A DNA stretch of 64,000 nucleotides from Ramlibacter ginsenosidimutans (GTDB lineage: Bacteria; Pseudomonadota; Gammaproteobacteria; Burkholderiales; Burkholderiaceae_C). The stretch lies in assembly GCF_042678185.1 (NCBI RefSeq), contig NZ_JBHUDQ010000014.1. One strand, 5' to 3'. The notes beneath the pieces are model-generated. The model was not told the DNA's origin and searched no databases. It was given only the letters and a program-made list of their open reading frames with translations. Below, piece after piece: positions 32,164 to 40,904 of the stretch. The first letter of the stretch is position 1. Each line of letters starts with the position of its first letter. Made by a program: the position numbers and the translations under genes.

Positions 32164-33153
32164 TTAACGCTTGTCCAGGCCAGCAGGCGGCCAGGACTCG
32201 AGCTTCATGCCCAGCGTGAGACCGCGGGAAGCCAGGACTTCCTTGATCTCGTTGAGCGACTTGCGACCCAGGTTGGGGGTCTTGAGCAGCTCGTTCTCGG
32301 TGCGCTGGATCAGGTCACCGATGTAATAGATGTTCTCGGCCTTCAGGCAGTTCGCGGAACGCACAGTCAGTTCGAGTTCGTCGACCGGGCGCAGCAGGAT
32401 CGGGTCGAACTGCTGCGACGAGCGCTGCACCGGCTGGTCGAAGGCGGCCAGTTCGGAGCCTTCCAGCTGCGCGAAGACGGCGAGCTGTTCGACGAGGATC
32501 TTCGCGGAGGCGCGCACGGCGTCTTCCGCGGTGATCGCACCGTTGGTCTCGATCTCCATCACCAGCTTGTCCAGGTCGGTACGCTGCTCGACGCGCGCGC
32601 TTTCCACGGTGTAGCTCACGCGCCTGACGGGCGAGAACGACGCGTCCAGCACGATGCGGCCGATGGACTTGGTGGGCTCGTCGCCGTAGCGGCGCACGTT
32701 GCCGGGGACATAGCCGCGGCCCTTCTCCACCTTGATCTGCATGTCGATCTTGCCGCCTTGCGACAGCGTGGCGATCACGTGGTCGGGATTGATGATCTCG
32801 ACGTCATGCGGGGTCTGGATGTCGGCGGCCGTGACGACGCCTTCGCCGTCCTTGCGCAGCGACAGGGTCACTTCATCGCGGTTGTGGAGCTTGAACACCA
32901 CGCCCTTGAGGTTCAGCAGGATGCCCACCACGTCTTCCTGCACGCCGTCGATCGACGAGTACTCGTGCAGGACGCCGGCGATGGTCACCTCGGTCGCCGC
33001 ATAACCCAGCATCGACGAGAGCAGGACCCGGCGCAGCGCGTTGCCCAGCGTGTGGCCGTAGCCACGCTCGAACGGCTCGAGGGTCACCTTGGCGCGGTTC
33101 GTGCCAAGCTGTTCCACGTTGATGGATTTGGGTTTCAGCAGGTTGGTTTGCAT
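32164..33153 (-). CDS. rpoA: DNA-directed RNA polymerase subunit alpha
   Basis: A 329-residue alpha subunit, normal length. The N-terminal assembly domain includes ERGYGHTLGNALRRVLLSSM. The C-terminal domain (about 245-320) includes LLRPVDELELTVRSANCLKAE and NLGRKSLNEIKEVLASRG, which contact UP elements and activators. I chose the ATG at 33153 (MQTNLLKPKSI); the longer frame adds 20 residues of leader. It lies 126 bases after rpsD, a gap holding a strong hairpin. Confidence 0.98.
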   Translation of the reverse strand: MQTNLLKPKSINVEQLGTNRAKVTLEPFERGYGHTLGNALRRVLLSSMLGYAATEVTIAGVLHEYSSIDGVQEDVVGILLNLKGVVFKLHNRDEVTLSLRKDGEGVVTAADIQTPHDVEIINPDHVIATLSQGGKIDMQIKVEKGRGYVPGNVRRYGDEPTKSIGRIVLDASFSPVRRVSYTVESARVEQRTDLDKLVMEIETNGAITAEDAVRASAKILVEQLAVFAQLEGSELAAFDQPVQRSSQQFDPILLRPVDELELTVRSANCLKAENIYYIGDLIQRTENELLKTPNLGRKSLNEIKEVLASRGLTLGMKLESWPPAGLDKR

Positions 33154-33258
33154 GCAGGACTTTCCTCTCAATACCCCCGGCTCGTTACACCGGTAAGGCT
33201 GGGGCCCTGGCACCGTGCCCGACGCCAGGGAACTAAAAACTCGCGCGGAGCCGGCCCA

Positions 33259-33279
33259 CGCGGGCGGCTCCCGCCCGCG
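33259..33279 (-). other. Perfect hairpin between rpsD and rpoA
   Basis: CGCGGGCGG / CCGCCCGCG pair with a three-base loop directly after the rpsD stop. A second weaker pairing (GGAGCCG/CGGCTCC) and TTTTT follow downstream on the minus strand. It may slow transcription or protect the upstream mRNA, giving different rpsD and rpoA levels. Role inferred. Confidence 0.55.
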
Positions 33280-33903
33280 TTAGCGGGAATACAGTTCGAC
33301 GATCAGCGCTTCCTTGATGTCGGCGCCGAACTCGTCGCGGTCCGGAACCTTCTTGAAGGTGCCTTCGGCCTTTTCGACGTTGACTTCGATCCAGCCCGGG
33401 ATGCCCACTTGCGTGGCCAGCTGCAGGGCCTCGACGACGCGGTTCTGCTTCTTGGACTTGTCGCGCACGGCGATCACGTCACCGGCCTTCACCTGGTACG
33501 ACGGAATGTTCAGCGGCTTGCCATTCACCGTGATGGCCTTGTGGCTCACCAGCTGGCGGGCTTCCGCGCGCGTGGAGCCGAAGCCCATGCGGTACACGAC
33601 GTTGTCCAGGCGGGACTCCAGCAGGAACAGCAGGTTGGCGCCGGTGTTGCCCTTGCGGCGGTCGGCTTCCTCGAAGTAGCGGCGGAACTGGCGCTCCAGC
33701 ACGCCGTACATGCGCTTGACCTTCTGCTTTTCGCGCAGCTGCAGGCCGAAGTCGCTGGTGCGCTGGCCCGAGGTGCGGCCATGCTGGCCGGGCTTGGAGT
33801 CGAACTTGGCCTTGTCCTGGATCGAGCGGCGGGCGCTCTTCAGGAACAGGTCGGTGCCTTCACGGCGGGAGAGTTTGGCCTTGGGGCCGAGATAACGTGC
33901 CAC
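33280..33903 (-). CDS. rpsD: 30S ribosomal protein S4
   Basis: A 207-residue S4, a primary 16S rRNA binder that starts small-subunit assembly. It opens with MARYLGPKAKLSRREGTDLF and has the S4 RNA-binding domain with LDNVVYRMGFGSTRAEARQL. In related bacteria S4 represses the alpha operon by binding its mRNA. It lies between rpsK (143 bases upstream) and rpoA. Confidence 0.98.
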   Translation of the reverse strand: MARYLGPKAKLSRREGTDLFLKSARRSIQDKAKFDSKPGQHGRTSGQRTSDFGLQLREKQKVKRMYGVLERQFRRYFEEADRRKGNTGANLLFLLESRLDNVVYRMGFGSTRAEARQLVSHKAITVNGKPLNIPSYQVKAGDVIAVRDKSKKQNRVVEALQLATQVGIPGWIEVNVEKAEGTFKKVPDRDEFGADIKEALIVELYSR

Positions 33904-33926
33904 TTTCTCTTTCCTTCAAATGACTA

Positions 33927-33945
33927 CCGCGGCCTGTTGCCGCGG
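33927..33945 (-). other. Hairpin in the rpsK-rpsD gap
   Basis: CCGCGGC (33927-33933) pairs with GCCGCGG (33939-33945) with a 5-base loop, 24 bases upstream of the rpsD start in the 143-base gap. It is not followed by a T-run. It may be part of a translational control structure for rpsD; the rest of the gap shows nothing clear. Confidence 0.4.
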
Positions 33946-34046
33946 GAGCCGGCTGCGCGTGCGCCGCCGGCGGTGGGCTTAGCTAATGACCAGGTGCCGG
34001 ACCAAGGAGCGCTCAGCGCGCTTGCCCGGCCACCTCTGATTAGCGC

Positions 34047-34451
34047 TCAGATGCGGCGACGCTTTTGCGGGCGGCAGCCGTTGTGCGGCACCGGCGTGAC
34101 GTCCGAGATCGAGTTGATCCGGATGCCCAGCGCGGCGAGCGCACGCACCGAGGACTCGCGACCCGGGCCGGGGCCACGGATCTCGACGTCCAGGTTCTTG
34201 ATCCCCTGCTCCATGGCAGCGCGTCCGGCCACTTCGCTCGCGACCTGCGCGGCAAACGGCGTGGACTTGCGCGAGCCCTTGAAGCCCTGGCCACCGGAGG
34301 ACGCCCAGGACAGTGCGTTGCCCTGGCGATCGGTGATCGTGATGATCGTGTTGTTGAAGGACGCGTGCACGTGGCAGACGCCGTCGTTCACGTTCTTGCG
34401 GACCTTCTTGCGCACGCGCTGCGCAGCGTTGTTGGCAGGAGCCTTGGCCAT
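34047..34451 (-). CDS. rpsK: 30S ribosomal protein S11
   Basis: A 134-residue S11 of the platform of the small subunit. It carries DGVCHVHASFNNTIITITDR and ends in the basic tail VPHNGCRPQKRRRI, both family hallmarks. It is part of the alpha operon, 80 bases after rpsM. Confidence 0.98.
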   Translation of the reverse strand: MAKAPANNAAQRVRKKVRKNVNDGVCHVHASFNNTIITITDRQGNALSWASSGGQGFKGSRKSTPFAAQVASEVAGRAAMEQGIKNLDVEIRGPGPGRESSVRALAALGIRINSISDVTPVPHNGCRPQKRRRI

Positions 34452-34531
34452 GTCTTATCTCTTTCCGTTTGATATGAGAGGTCCGAGCCGTCGCGCTGTG
34501 CGCTACCGGGTCCGACCCCTGGCACTTAGCC

Positions 34532-34897
34532 TTATTTCTTCAGCGCCTGCGCAGCCTTGCGCGGACCCTTGCGGGTGCGGGCGTTGGTGCGGGTGCGCTG
34601 GCCACGCATGGGCAGGCCGCGACGATGGCGGAAACCGCGGTAGCAGCCGATGTCCATCAGACGCTTGATGTTCATCGTCGTCTCGCGGCGCAGGTCACCC
34701 TCGATGGTGAACTGGGCGATCTGGTCGCGGATCTTTTCCAGGTCGGCGTCGGTCAGGTCCTTCACCTTCTTGGAATAGGCGATGCCCGTGGCTTCGCAGA
34801 TCTTGCGCGCGCGCGTGCGGCCGATGCCGAAGATCGCCGTCAGGCCGATCTCGGCGTGTTGGTGCGGCGGAATGTTGATGCCAGCAATACGTGCCAT
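34532..34897 (-). CDS. rpsM: 30S ribosomal protein S13
   Basis: A 121-residue S13 of the small-subunit head, contacting the P-site tRNA and 50S bridge. It opens with MARIAGINIPPHQHAEIGLT and ends in GLPMRGQRTRTNARTRKGPR, the tRNA-contacting basic tail. First gene of the classic alpha group; it follows rpmJ by 33 bases. Confidence 0.98.
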   Translation of the reverse strand: MARIAGINIPPHQHAEIGLTAIFGIGRTRARKICEATGIAYSKKVKDLTDADLEKIRDQIAQFTIEGDLRRETTMNIKRLMDIGCYRGFRHRRGLPMRGQRTRTNARTRKGPRKAAQALKK

Positions 34898-34930
34898 GTC
34901 GTTCCTCTAAATCTCTATCAGCCCGGACGA

Positions 34931-35044
34931 TCAGCCCTGGCGCTGCTTGTGCCGCGGATCGGTGCAGATCACGCGGACCACGCCCTTGCGGCGGATGATC
35001 TTGCAGTTGCGGCAGATCTTCTTGACGGAAGCCGAAACTCTCAT
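34931..35044 (-). CDS. rpmJ: 50S ribosomal protein L36
   Basis: A 37-residue L36, short enough to be missed by length filters. It begins MRVSASVKKICRNCKIIRRK and has the full zinc-binding set of three Cys and one His (CRNC, ICTDPRHKQ), so this is the zinc-containing form. It lies between infA (44 bases upstream) and rpsM, the standard position. Confidence 0.97.
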   Translation of the reverse strand: MRVSASVKKICRNCKIIRRKGVVRVICTDPRHKQRQG

Positions 35045-35088
35045 TTGCTTTTCTCCTAAATCCTTCTGCCTTGGTCAGGGGTGCCCGA

Positions 35089-35307
35089 TCACTTGGCCCT
35101 AAACACGATCCGTGCCCGCGACAAGTCGTAGGGCGTCAATTCCACGGTGACCCTGTCACCTGGGAGGATGCGGATGTAGTGCATCCGCATCTTTCCCGAT
35201 ATATGTCCGAGCACCACGTGCCCGTTTTCCAGCTTCACCCGGAAGGTTGCATTGGGAAGGTTTTCGATCACCTCACCGTGCATCTGGATGACATCATCCT
35301 TCGACAC
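35089..35307 (-). CDS. infA: Translation initiation factor IF-1
   Basis: A 72-residue OB-fold protein that binds the A site during initiation. It contains DVIQMHGEVIENLPNATFRV and LPGDRVTVELTPYDLSRARI. The start is GTG at 35307, two bases after the secY stop, giving the normal MSKDDVI opening and length. It is in the usual secY-infA-rpmJ order. Confidence 0.96.
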   Translation of the reverse strand: MSKDDVIQMHGEVIENLPNATFRVKLENGHVVLGHISGKMRMHYIRILPGDRVTVELTPYDLSRARIVFRAK

Positions 35308-35309
35308 AA

Positions 35310-36626
35310 TCAACCACCGAGGGACGTCTTGAAGTTCGCTTTCTTCAACAATGATTCGTACTGCTGGCTCATCAGGTAGTTCTGCACCTGGGCCATGAAG
35401 TCCATCGTGACCACCACGATGATCAGCAGCGAGGTTCCGCCGAAGTAGAACGGGACGTTGTACTTCAGGATCAGGAACTCCGGCAGCAGGCACACGAAGG
35501 TGATGTAGAACGCACCCGCCAGCGTGAGCCGCGCCAGGATCTTGTCGATGTACTTCGCGGTCTGCTCGCCCGGACGGATGCCCGGGACGAACGCGCCGCT
35601 CTTCTTCAGGTTGTCCGCGGTCTCCCGGCTGTTGAACACCAGGGCCGTGTAGAAGAAGCAGAAGAAGACGATCGCAGCGGCATAAAGCATGACATAGATC
35701 GGCTGGCCGGGGCTCAGCGTGCTCGCAATGTCCTTCAGCCAGCGCATGGAATCACCGGTCGCGAACCAGCCGACCACCGTCGCCGGCAGCAGGATGATCG
35801 ACGACGCGAAGATCGGCGGGATCACCCCGGCCATGTTCAGCTTCAGCGGCAGGTGCGAGGACTGGCCTCCGTAGACCTTGTTGCCCACCTGGCGGCGCGC
35901 GTAGTTGACCAGGATCTTGCGCTGGCCCCGCTCCACGAACACCACGAAGTAGGTCACCAGCATCACGACCGCGACGATGAAGATCGCCACGAGCGGACCC
36001 ATGGCCCCCGTGCGCACCAGCTCCAGCAGTCCGCCGATTCCGTTCGGCAGGCCCGCGGCGATGCCGGCGAAGATCAGGATCGAGATGCCGTTGCCCAGGC
36101 CGCGTTCGGTGATCTGCTCACCCAGCCACATCAGGAACATGGTGCCGGCCGTGAGGCTCACCACTGCGTTGATGCGGAACGCGAAACCGGGGTTCAGCAC
36201 CAGGCCGGCCGAGCCTTCCAGCGCCATGGCGATGCCCAGCGACTGGAACAGCGCCAGGCCCAGGGTCCCGTAGCGGGTGTACTGGGTGATCTTGCGCCGC
36301 CCGGCTTCGCCTTCCTTCTTCAGCTGTTCCATCGACGGCAGCACGTACGTGAGCAGCTGCATGATGATGGACGCCGAGATGTACGGCATGATGCCCAGCG
36401 CGAATACCGTGAAGCGCGACAGCGCCCCGCCCGAGAACATGTTGAACAGGCTCAGGATGCCACCCTGCTGGCCCTTGAACAGCTGTGCGAGCTGGTCCGG
36501 GTTGATGCCGGGCACGGGGATGTGCGCGCCGATCCGGTACACGACCAGGGCGAGCAGCAGGAAGACGAGCCGGCGACGCAGGTCGCCGAACTTGCCGGTC
36601 TTCGCGATCTGGGCAGCGGTTGCCAC
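35310..36626 (-). CDS. secY: Preprotein translocase subunit SecY
   Basis: A 438-residue, ten-helix channel subunit of the SecYEG translocon in the inner membrane. It begins MATAAQIAKTGKFGDLRRRL from a GTG at 36626. The plug region and ITQYTRYGTLGLALFQS, FVERGQRKILVNYARRQVG and AGVIPPIFASSIILLPA stretches are standard. It sits 15 bases after rplO. Confidence 0.98.
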   Translation of the reverse strand: MATAAQIAKTGKFGDLRRRLVFLLLALVVYRIGAHIPVPGINPDQLAQLFKGQQGGILSLFNMFSGGALSRFTVFALGIMPYISASIIMQLLTYVLPSMEQLKKEGEAGRRKITQYTRYGTLGLALFQSLGIAMALEGSAGLVLNPGFAFRINAVVSLTAGTMFLMWLGEQITERGLGNGISILIFAGIAAGLPNGIGGLLELVRTGAMGPLVAIFIVAVVMLVTYFVVFVERGQRKILVNYARRQVGNKVYGGQSSHLPLKLNMAGVIPPIFASSIILLPATVVGWFATGDSMRWLKDIASTLSPGQPIYVMLYAAAIVFFCFFYTALVFNSRETADNLKKSGAFVPGIRPGEQTAKYIDKILARLTLAGAFYITFVCLLPEFLILKYNVPFYFGGTSLLIIVVVTMDFMAQVQNYLMSQQYESLLKKANFKTSLGG

Positions 36627-36641
36627 GGGTTCGCGTTGCCT

Positions 36642-37073
36642 TTAGGCCAGGGAGCCGCCGGCCGCCTCGATGGCAGCCTTGGCACCCGCGGTGGCACCGA
36701 TGCCGGTCAGCTTGACCGCGCGCTTCAGTTCGCCGGACTTGATGACCTTCACGTTCTTCACGATCTGGGCCACCAGCTTGGCTTGCTTGAGCGCGAGCAG
36801 GTCGACTTCCGCCGCACCCAGCTGCTCGAGCTGCGTCAGCGTGATCTCGCCGTTGTACTGCAGGTTGTGCGACTTGAAGCCGCGCTTGGGCAGGCGGCGC
36901 TGCAGCGGCATCTGGCCGCCTTCGAAGCCGACCTTGTGGTAGCCGCCCGCACGGGACTTCTGGCCCTTGTGGCCACGGCCGGCGGTCTTGCCCAGGCCGG
37001 AGCCGATGCCGCGGCCGACGCGGCGACGCGCCTTCTTGCTGCCTTCGGCAGGCTTGATGCTATTGAGTTCCAT
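36642..37073 (-). CDS. rplO: 50S ribosomal protein L15
   Basis: A 143-residue L15, with MELNSIKPAEGSKKARRRVG and the Gly-Arg-rich GRGIGSGLGKTAGRGHKGQK loop that threads into 23S rRNA. The ATG at 37073 overlaps the rpmD stop by one base. The spc operon position between rpmD and secY is standard. Confidence 0.98.
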   Translation of the reverse strand: MELNSIKPAEGSKKARRRVGRGIGSGLGKTAGRGHKGQKSRAGGYHKVGFEGGQMPLQRRLPKRGFKSHNLQYNGEITLTQLEQLGAAEVDLLALKQAKLVAQIVKNVKVIKSGELKRAVKLTGIGATAGAKAAIEAAGGSLA

Positions 37074-37264
37074 CAGAGCACCTTCACCAGGTAATCGATC
37101 TTGTTGATCATGCCGCGCACCGCGGGCGTGTCTTCGATCTCGCTCACGGAGTTCAGCTTGCGCAGGCCCAGGCCGCGGACGGTCGCGCGGTGCGACTCCT
37201 TGGTGCCGATCGGGCTGCGTACCAGCTGGACCTTCACGGTCTTCTGCTGTTCGGATTTGGCCAT
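37073..37264 (-). CDS. rpmD: 50S ribosomal protein L30
   Basis: A 63-residue L30 with VKVQLVRSPIGTKESHRATV and GLGLRKLNSVSEIEDTPAVR. It is slightly N-extended (MAKSEQQKT) as is common in betaproteobacteria. Its stop overlaps the rplO start. Confidence 0.97.
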   Translation of the reverse strand: MAKSEQQKTVKVQLVRSPIGTKESHRATVRGLGLRKLNSVSEIEDTPAVRGMINKIDYLVKVL

Positions 37265-37275
37265 TGCGTATCTCC

Positions 37276-37797
37276 TCAGGCGGTGAAGATCTCTTCGACC
37301 GACTTGCCGCGCTTGGCCGCCACATCACCGGGGGTGGTGGCGTTCTTCAGCGCGTCGAACGTGGCGCGGACCATGTTGTAGGGATTGGTCGAACCGTGGC
37401 TCTTGGCCACGATGTCCGTGATACCCATCACTTCGAACACGGCGCGCATCGGGCCGCCGGCGATGATGCCGGTGCCCTTGGGGGCGGGAGCCATCATCAC
37501 GCGGGCGGCGCCATGCTGGCCGAACACGTTGTGATGGATGGTGCCGTTCTTCAACGTCACCTTGGTCATGTTGCGGCGGGCTTCTTCCATCGCCTTCTGC
37601 ACGGCCAGGGGCACTTCCTTCGACTTGCCCTTGCCCATGCCGACCTTGCCGTCGCCGTCGCCGACCACGGTGAGCGCGGCGAAACCGAGGATACGGCCGC
37701 CCTTCACCACCTTGGTCACGCGGTTCACCGCGATCATCTTTTCGCGCAGGCCGTCTTCCGGACCGTCACCTTGCCTGTTCGCTTGAATCTTTGCCAT
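37276..37797 (-). CDS. rpsE: 30S ribosomal protein S5
   Basis: A 173-residue S5, important for decoding accuracy. It carries MIAVNRVTKVVKGGRILGFA, the dsRNA-binding domain, and APKGTGIIAGGPMRAVFEVMG. It lies 11 bases before rpmD and 18 after rplR. Confidence 0.98.
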   Translation of the reverse strand: MAKIQANRQGDGPEDGLREKMIAVNRVTKVVKGGRILGFAALTVVGDGDGKVGMGKGKSKEVPLAVQKAMEEARRNMTKVTLKNGTIHHNVFGQHGAARVMMAPAPKGTGIIAGGPMRAVFEVMGITDIVAKSHGSTNPYNMVRATFDALKNATTPGDVAAKRGKSVEEIFTA

Positions 37798-37815
37798 ATC
37801 GAGTTTCCGTGTCCG

Positions 37816-38184
37816 TTAGAACTGCAGGCCCGCTTCACGGGCGGCCTCGGCCAGCGCCTTGACGCGGCCGTGATAGGCGAAGCCCGCGCGGTCGAACGCG
37901 ACCTTCTCGACGCCGGCGGCCTTGGCCTTCTCGGCGATGCGCTTGCCGACGTTCTGGGCGGCGGCGACGGTGGCACCCTTGCCGGCGCCACCGAGTTCCT
38001 TGCGCACATCGGCTTCGACGGTGGAGGCCGTGGCCAGCACCTTGGAGCCGTCGTCGGAGATCAGGCTCGCGTAGATGTGCAGGTTGGTGCGGTTCACCGT
38101 CAGGCGGGCCACACCTTGCGTCGCAATGCGGATGCGGGTCTGGCGCGCGCGGCGCAGACGCTGTTCCTTCTTGGTCAAGTTCAT
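37816..38184 (-). CDS. rplR: 50S ribosomal protein L18
   Basis: A 122-residue L18 that binds 5S rRNA. It opens MNLTKKEQRLRRARQTRIRI and ends in the family motif FDRAGFAYHGRVKALAEAAR. Standard spc position between rplF and rpsE. Confidence 0.98.
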   Translation of the reverse strand: MNLTKKEQRLRRARQTRIRIATQGVARLTVNRTNLHIYASLISDDGSKVLATASTVEADVRKELGGAGKGATVAAAQNVGKRIAEKAKAAGVEKVAFDRAGFAYHGRVKALAEAAREAGLQF

Positions 38185-38195
38185 GGTGCGGCTCC

Positions 38196-38729
38196 TTACT
38201 TCTTCTTGGTCTCTTTGATCACGACCGTCTCGTCCGAATACCGGATGCCCTTGCCCTTGTAGGGCTCGGGCGGGCGGACGGCGCGGATCTCGGCGGCGAT
38301 CTGGCCCACGCGCTGGCGGTCCGCACCCTTGATGACGATTTCCGTCGGGGCGGGGGTCGCCACCGTGATGCCCTGGGGCATCTCGATGTTCACGGGGTGT
38401 GAGAAACCGATGGCGAGGTTCAGCTTGTTGCCCTGGGCAGCGGCGCGGAAGCCCACGCCCACCAGGTTCAGCTTCTTCTCGAAGCCCTTGGTGACGCCCT
38501 GGACCATGTTGTTCACCAGCTGGCGCATGGTGCCGCTCATGGCATTGGCTTCACGGGACTCGTCGACGGGAGTGAACGTCAGCTTGCCACTCTCGTTGCT
38601 CACCTTGACCAAGCGGTTCGTGGCGAGCTGCAGCGTGCCGCCCGCGCCCTTGACGCTGATCTGGTCTTCCTTGATGGCCACGTCGACGCCCTGGGGGACG
38701 GCGACCGGCGATTTTCCGACTCGGGACAT
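38196..38729 (-). CDS. rplF: 50S ribosomal protein L6
   Basis: A 177-residue L6 with two tandem repeats of the L6 fold. It opens MSRVGKSPVAVPQGVDVAIK, and the C-terminal 23S-binding signature is VRPPEPYKGKGIRYSDE. It lies 15 bases after rpsH and 11 before rplR. Confidence 0.98.
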   Translation of the reverse strand: MSRVGKSPVAVPQGVDVAIKEDQISVKGAGGTLQLATNRLVKVSNESGKLTFTPVDESREANAMSGTMRQLVNNMVQGVTKGFEKKLNLVGVGFRAAAQGNKLNLAIGFSHPVNIEMPQGITVATPAPTEIVIKGADRQRVGQIAAEIRAVRPPEPYKGKGIRYSDETVVIKETKKK

Positions 38730-38744
38730 GTTCCTATCCTTCCC

Positions 38745-39140
38745 TTACGCGACGTAGCAGAGGACTTCGCCGCCCACGCCGGTGGCGCGCGCCTTGCGGT
38801 CCGTCATCACGCCCTTGGGGGTGGTGACGATCGCGACGCCGAGGCCGTTCATGACCTGGGGGATCGCGTCGCGGCCCTTGTAGACGCGCAGGCCGGGACG
38901 GCTCACGCGCTCGATGCGTTCGATCACGGGACGGCCGGCGTAGTACTTGAGGGCAATTTCGAGCTCGCTCTTGTTGCCTTCGGTCTTCACCTGGAAACCA
39001 TCGATGTAACCCTCGTCCTTCAGCACCTGGGCGATGGCCACCTTCACCTTGGAAGAGGGCACCGACACGGTTGCCTTGGAGACCATCTGCGCGTTGCGGA
39101 TGCGCGTCAGCAGGTCGGAGATGGGATCACTCATGCTCAT
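38745..39140 (-). CDS. rpsH: 30S ribosomal protein S8
   Basis: A 131-residue S8, with MSMSDPISDLLTRIRNAQMV and the C-terminal RKARATGVGGEVLCYVA. In E. coli S8 is the translational repressor of the spc operon, acting near rplE; the same may hold here. A second in-frame ATG two codons in (39134) is an alternative start. Confidence 0.98.
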   Translation of the reverse strand: MSMSDPISDLLTRIRNAQMVSKATVSVPSSKVKVAIAQVLKDEGYIDGFQVKTEGNKSELEIALKYYAGRPVIERIERVSRPGLRVYKGRDAIPQVMNGLGVAIVTTPKGVMTDRKARATGVGGEVLCYVA

Positions 39141-39159
39141 ATCTGTGTCTCCTCGCCGC

Positions 39160-39465
39160 TTACCAGCTGGCCTTGGTCACGCCAGGGATCGAGCCTTCGA
39201 ACGCGAGTTCGCGGATCTTGTGACGGGCGAGCCCGAACTGGCGGAAGGTCCCGCGGGGACGGCCGGTCAGTTCGCAGCGTTCGCGCTGGCGGGTGGGATA
39301 GGCGTTGCGCGGGAGCCGCTGCAGCGCCAGGCGGGCCGCCATGCGCTCGTCGTCGCTCTTCTTCGCATCGTTGGCGATGGTCTTCAGTTCCGCGTACTTC
39401 TTCGCGTACTGGGCAACCAGCTTGTCGCGCTTGAGTTCGCGCTGGATCAAAGCAGTCTTAGCCAC
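39160..39465 (-). CDS. rpsN: 30S ribosomal protein S14
   Basis: A 101-residue S14 of the long, zinc-free type (no CxxC pair). It opens MAKTALIQRELKRDKLVAQY and ends GLARHKIRELAFEGSIPGVT. It lies ten bases after rplE. Confidence 0.98.
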   Translation of the reverse strand: MAKTALIQRELKRDKLVAQYAKKYAELKTIANDAKKSDDERMAARLALQRLPRNAYPTRQRERCELTGRPRGTFRQFGLARHKIRELAFEGSIPGVTKASW

Positions 39466-39474
39466 GGTGCACCT

Positions 39475-40020
39475 TTATTGCTTGAAGGGGAAACGGAAGC
39501 CAGCCAGGAGCGCCTTCGCCTCCTCGTCGGTCTTGGCCGTCGTGGTGATCGAGATGTTCAGGCCGCGCACTGCGTCGACCTTGTCGTACTCGATCTCCGG
39601 GAAGATGATCTGTTCCTTGACGCCGATGTTGTAGTTGCCGCGGCCATCGAAGGCCCGGCCGCTGACACCGCGGAAGTCGCGCACGCGCGGCAGGGCCACG
39701 GTGACGAAGCGGTCCAGGAATTCGTACATGCGGGCGCCGCGCAGCGTCACCATCGTGCCGATGGCCTGGCCTTCGCGGATCTTGAAGCCGGCGATGGCCT
39801 TCTTGGCCTTGGTCACGACCGGCTTCTGGCCAGCGATCTTGGTCAGGTCGGCGACGGCGTTCTCCATCACCTTCTTGTCGGCGACGGCCTCGCTCACGCC
39901 CATGTTCAGCGTGATCTTGGTGATGCGAGGCACCTGCATCGGCGACTTGTAGCCGAACTTCTCGGTCAGCTCGGGAGCGACCTTGGTGCGGTAGTGTTCT
40001 TGCAGACGGGACACGGTCAT
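39475..40020 (-). CDS. rplE: 50S ribosomal protein L5
   Basis: A 181-residue L5 that anchors 5S rRNA and contacts P-site tRNA. Motifs include PRITKITLNMGVSEAVADKK and PRVRDFRGVSGRAFDGRGNY. It starts one base after the rplX stop, so the two are translationally close. Confidence 0.98.
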   Translation of the reverse strand: MTVSRLQEHYRTKVAPELTEKFGYKSPMQVPRITKITLNMGVSEAVADKKVMENAVADLTKIAGQKPVVTKAKKAIAGFKIREGQAIGTMVTLRGARMYEFLDRFVTVALPRVRDFRGVSGRAFDGRGNYNIGVKEQIIFPEIEYDKVDAVRGLNISITTTAKTDEEAKALLAGFRFPFKQ

Positions 40021-40021
40021 G

Positions 40022-40339
40022 TCAGGCCACCTTGATTTCTTCGCCGGACGACTTGAACACGCGCTTGCGCGAGTCGCCGTCGAGCTTGATGCCCACGCGG
40101 TCAGCCTTGCCGGTGGCGGAATTGAAGATCGCCACGTTGGACTGGTGGATCGGCATGGCCTTTTCCACGATGCCGCCGGTTGCGCCCTTCATGGGATTCG
40201 GCTTGGTGTGCTTCTTCACCAGGTTGATGCCTTCGACGACGAGATGCTCGTCGTCCTTGCGCAGCACGACGCGGCCGCGCTTGCCCTTGTCCTTGCCGGC
40301 CAGGACGATGACTTCGTCACCCTTGCGGATCTTCTTCAT
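40022..40339 (-). CDS. rplX: 50S ribosomal protein L24
   Basis: A 105-residue L24, an assembly initiator with a KOW motif (IRKGDEVIVLAGKDKGKRGR). It lies 12 bases after rplN and one base before rplE. Confidence 0.98.
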   Translation of the reverse strand: MKKIRKGDEVIVLAGKDKGKRGRVVLRKDDEHLVVEGINLVKKHTKPNPMKGATGGIVEKAMPIHQSNVAIFNSATGKADRVGIKLDGDSRKRVFKSSGEEIKVA

Positions 40340-40351
40340 GGCGGGGGTTCC

Positions 40352-40720
40352 TTACAGGACTTCCGGGGCCAGCGACACGATCTTCATGAACTTCTCGGTG
40401 CGCAGTTCGCGCGTGACCGGTCCGAAGATGCGGGTGCCGATCGGCTCCAGCTTGTTGTTGAGCAGCACGGCGGCATTGCCGTCGAACTTGATGAGGGAGC
40501 CATCGCCGCGGCGGATGCCCTTGGCGGTGCGGACCACCACCGCGCTGTAGATCTCGCCCTTCTTGACGCGACCGCGCGGAGCAGCTTCCTTGATGCTCAC
40601 CTTGATGACATCGCCAACACTGGCGTAGCGACGCTTGGAGCCGCCCAGCACCTTGATGCAAAGAACGGACTTCGCGCCGGTGTTGTCGGCGACTTCGAGC
40701 CGAGATTCAGTCTGGATCAT
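40352..40720 (-). CDS. rplN: 50S ribosomal protein L14
   Basis: A 122-residue L14, first gene of the spc block here. It opens MIQTESRLEVADNTGAKSVL and contains GDVIKVSIKEAAPRGRVKKG. The ATG at 40720 gives the normal length; the frame stays open another 55 codons upstream through the mRNA leader (to an ATG at 40885), which I treat as untranslated. No rpsQ or other S10-operon gene lies upstream; glpD does. Confidence 0.98.
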   Translation of the reverse strand: MIQTESRLEVADNTGAKSVLCIKVLGGSKRRYASVGDVIKVSIKEAAPRGRVKKGEIYSAVVVRTAKGIRRGDGSLIKFDGNAAVLLNNKLEPIGTRIFGPVTRELRTEKFMKIVSLAPEVL

Positions 40721-40888
40721 TTCGTTTGTTCCCAACTTGACCCGAACGCACCCTGCAGGACGATCCGGCAGGACATCGGGGCAGTCTTGGGCCCGCCGTT
40801 GCCGCGGACCCCGTTGAAAGGATGCCCGTGGCTTCGAATGGGCGACATCCGCCTCCTGGGAAGCGGACTGGATTTGCCATAGCACTCC

Positions 40889-40904
40889 CGCCTTCGAAAA
40901 GGCG
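40889..40904 (-). other. Hairpin at the 5' end of the spc transcript
   Basis: On the minus strand CGCCTT and AAGGCG pair around a TTCG tetraloop. It lies about 9 bases after the minus-10 box, so it would form at the very start of the roughly 186-base rplN leader. It may protect the mRNA end or take part in control. Apart from this hairpin and the promoter, I see nothing clear in 40721-40961. Confidence 0.5.

Noticed and set aside
40721..40885. N-terminal extension of L14 or a separate leader peptide
   Set aside because: L14 length and start are strongly conserved at 122 residues. The upstream frame has no ribosome site and is kept only as a finding on the leader.
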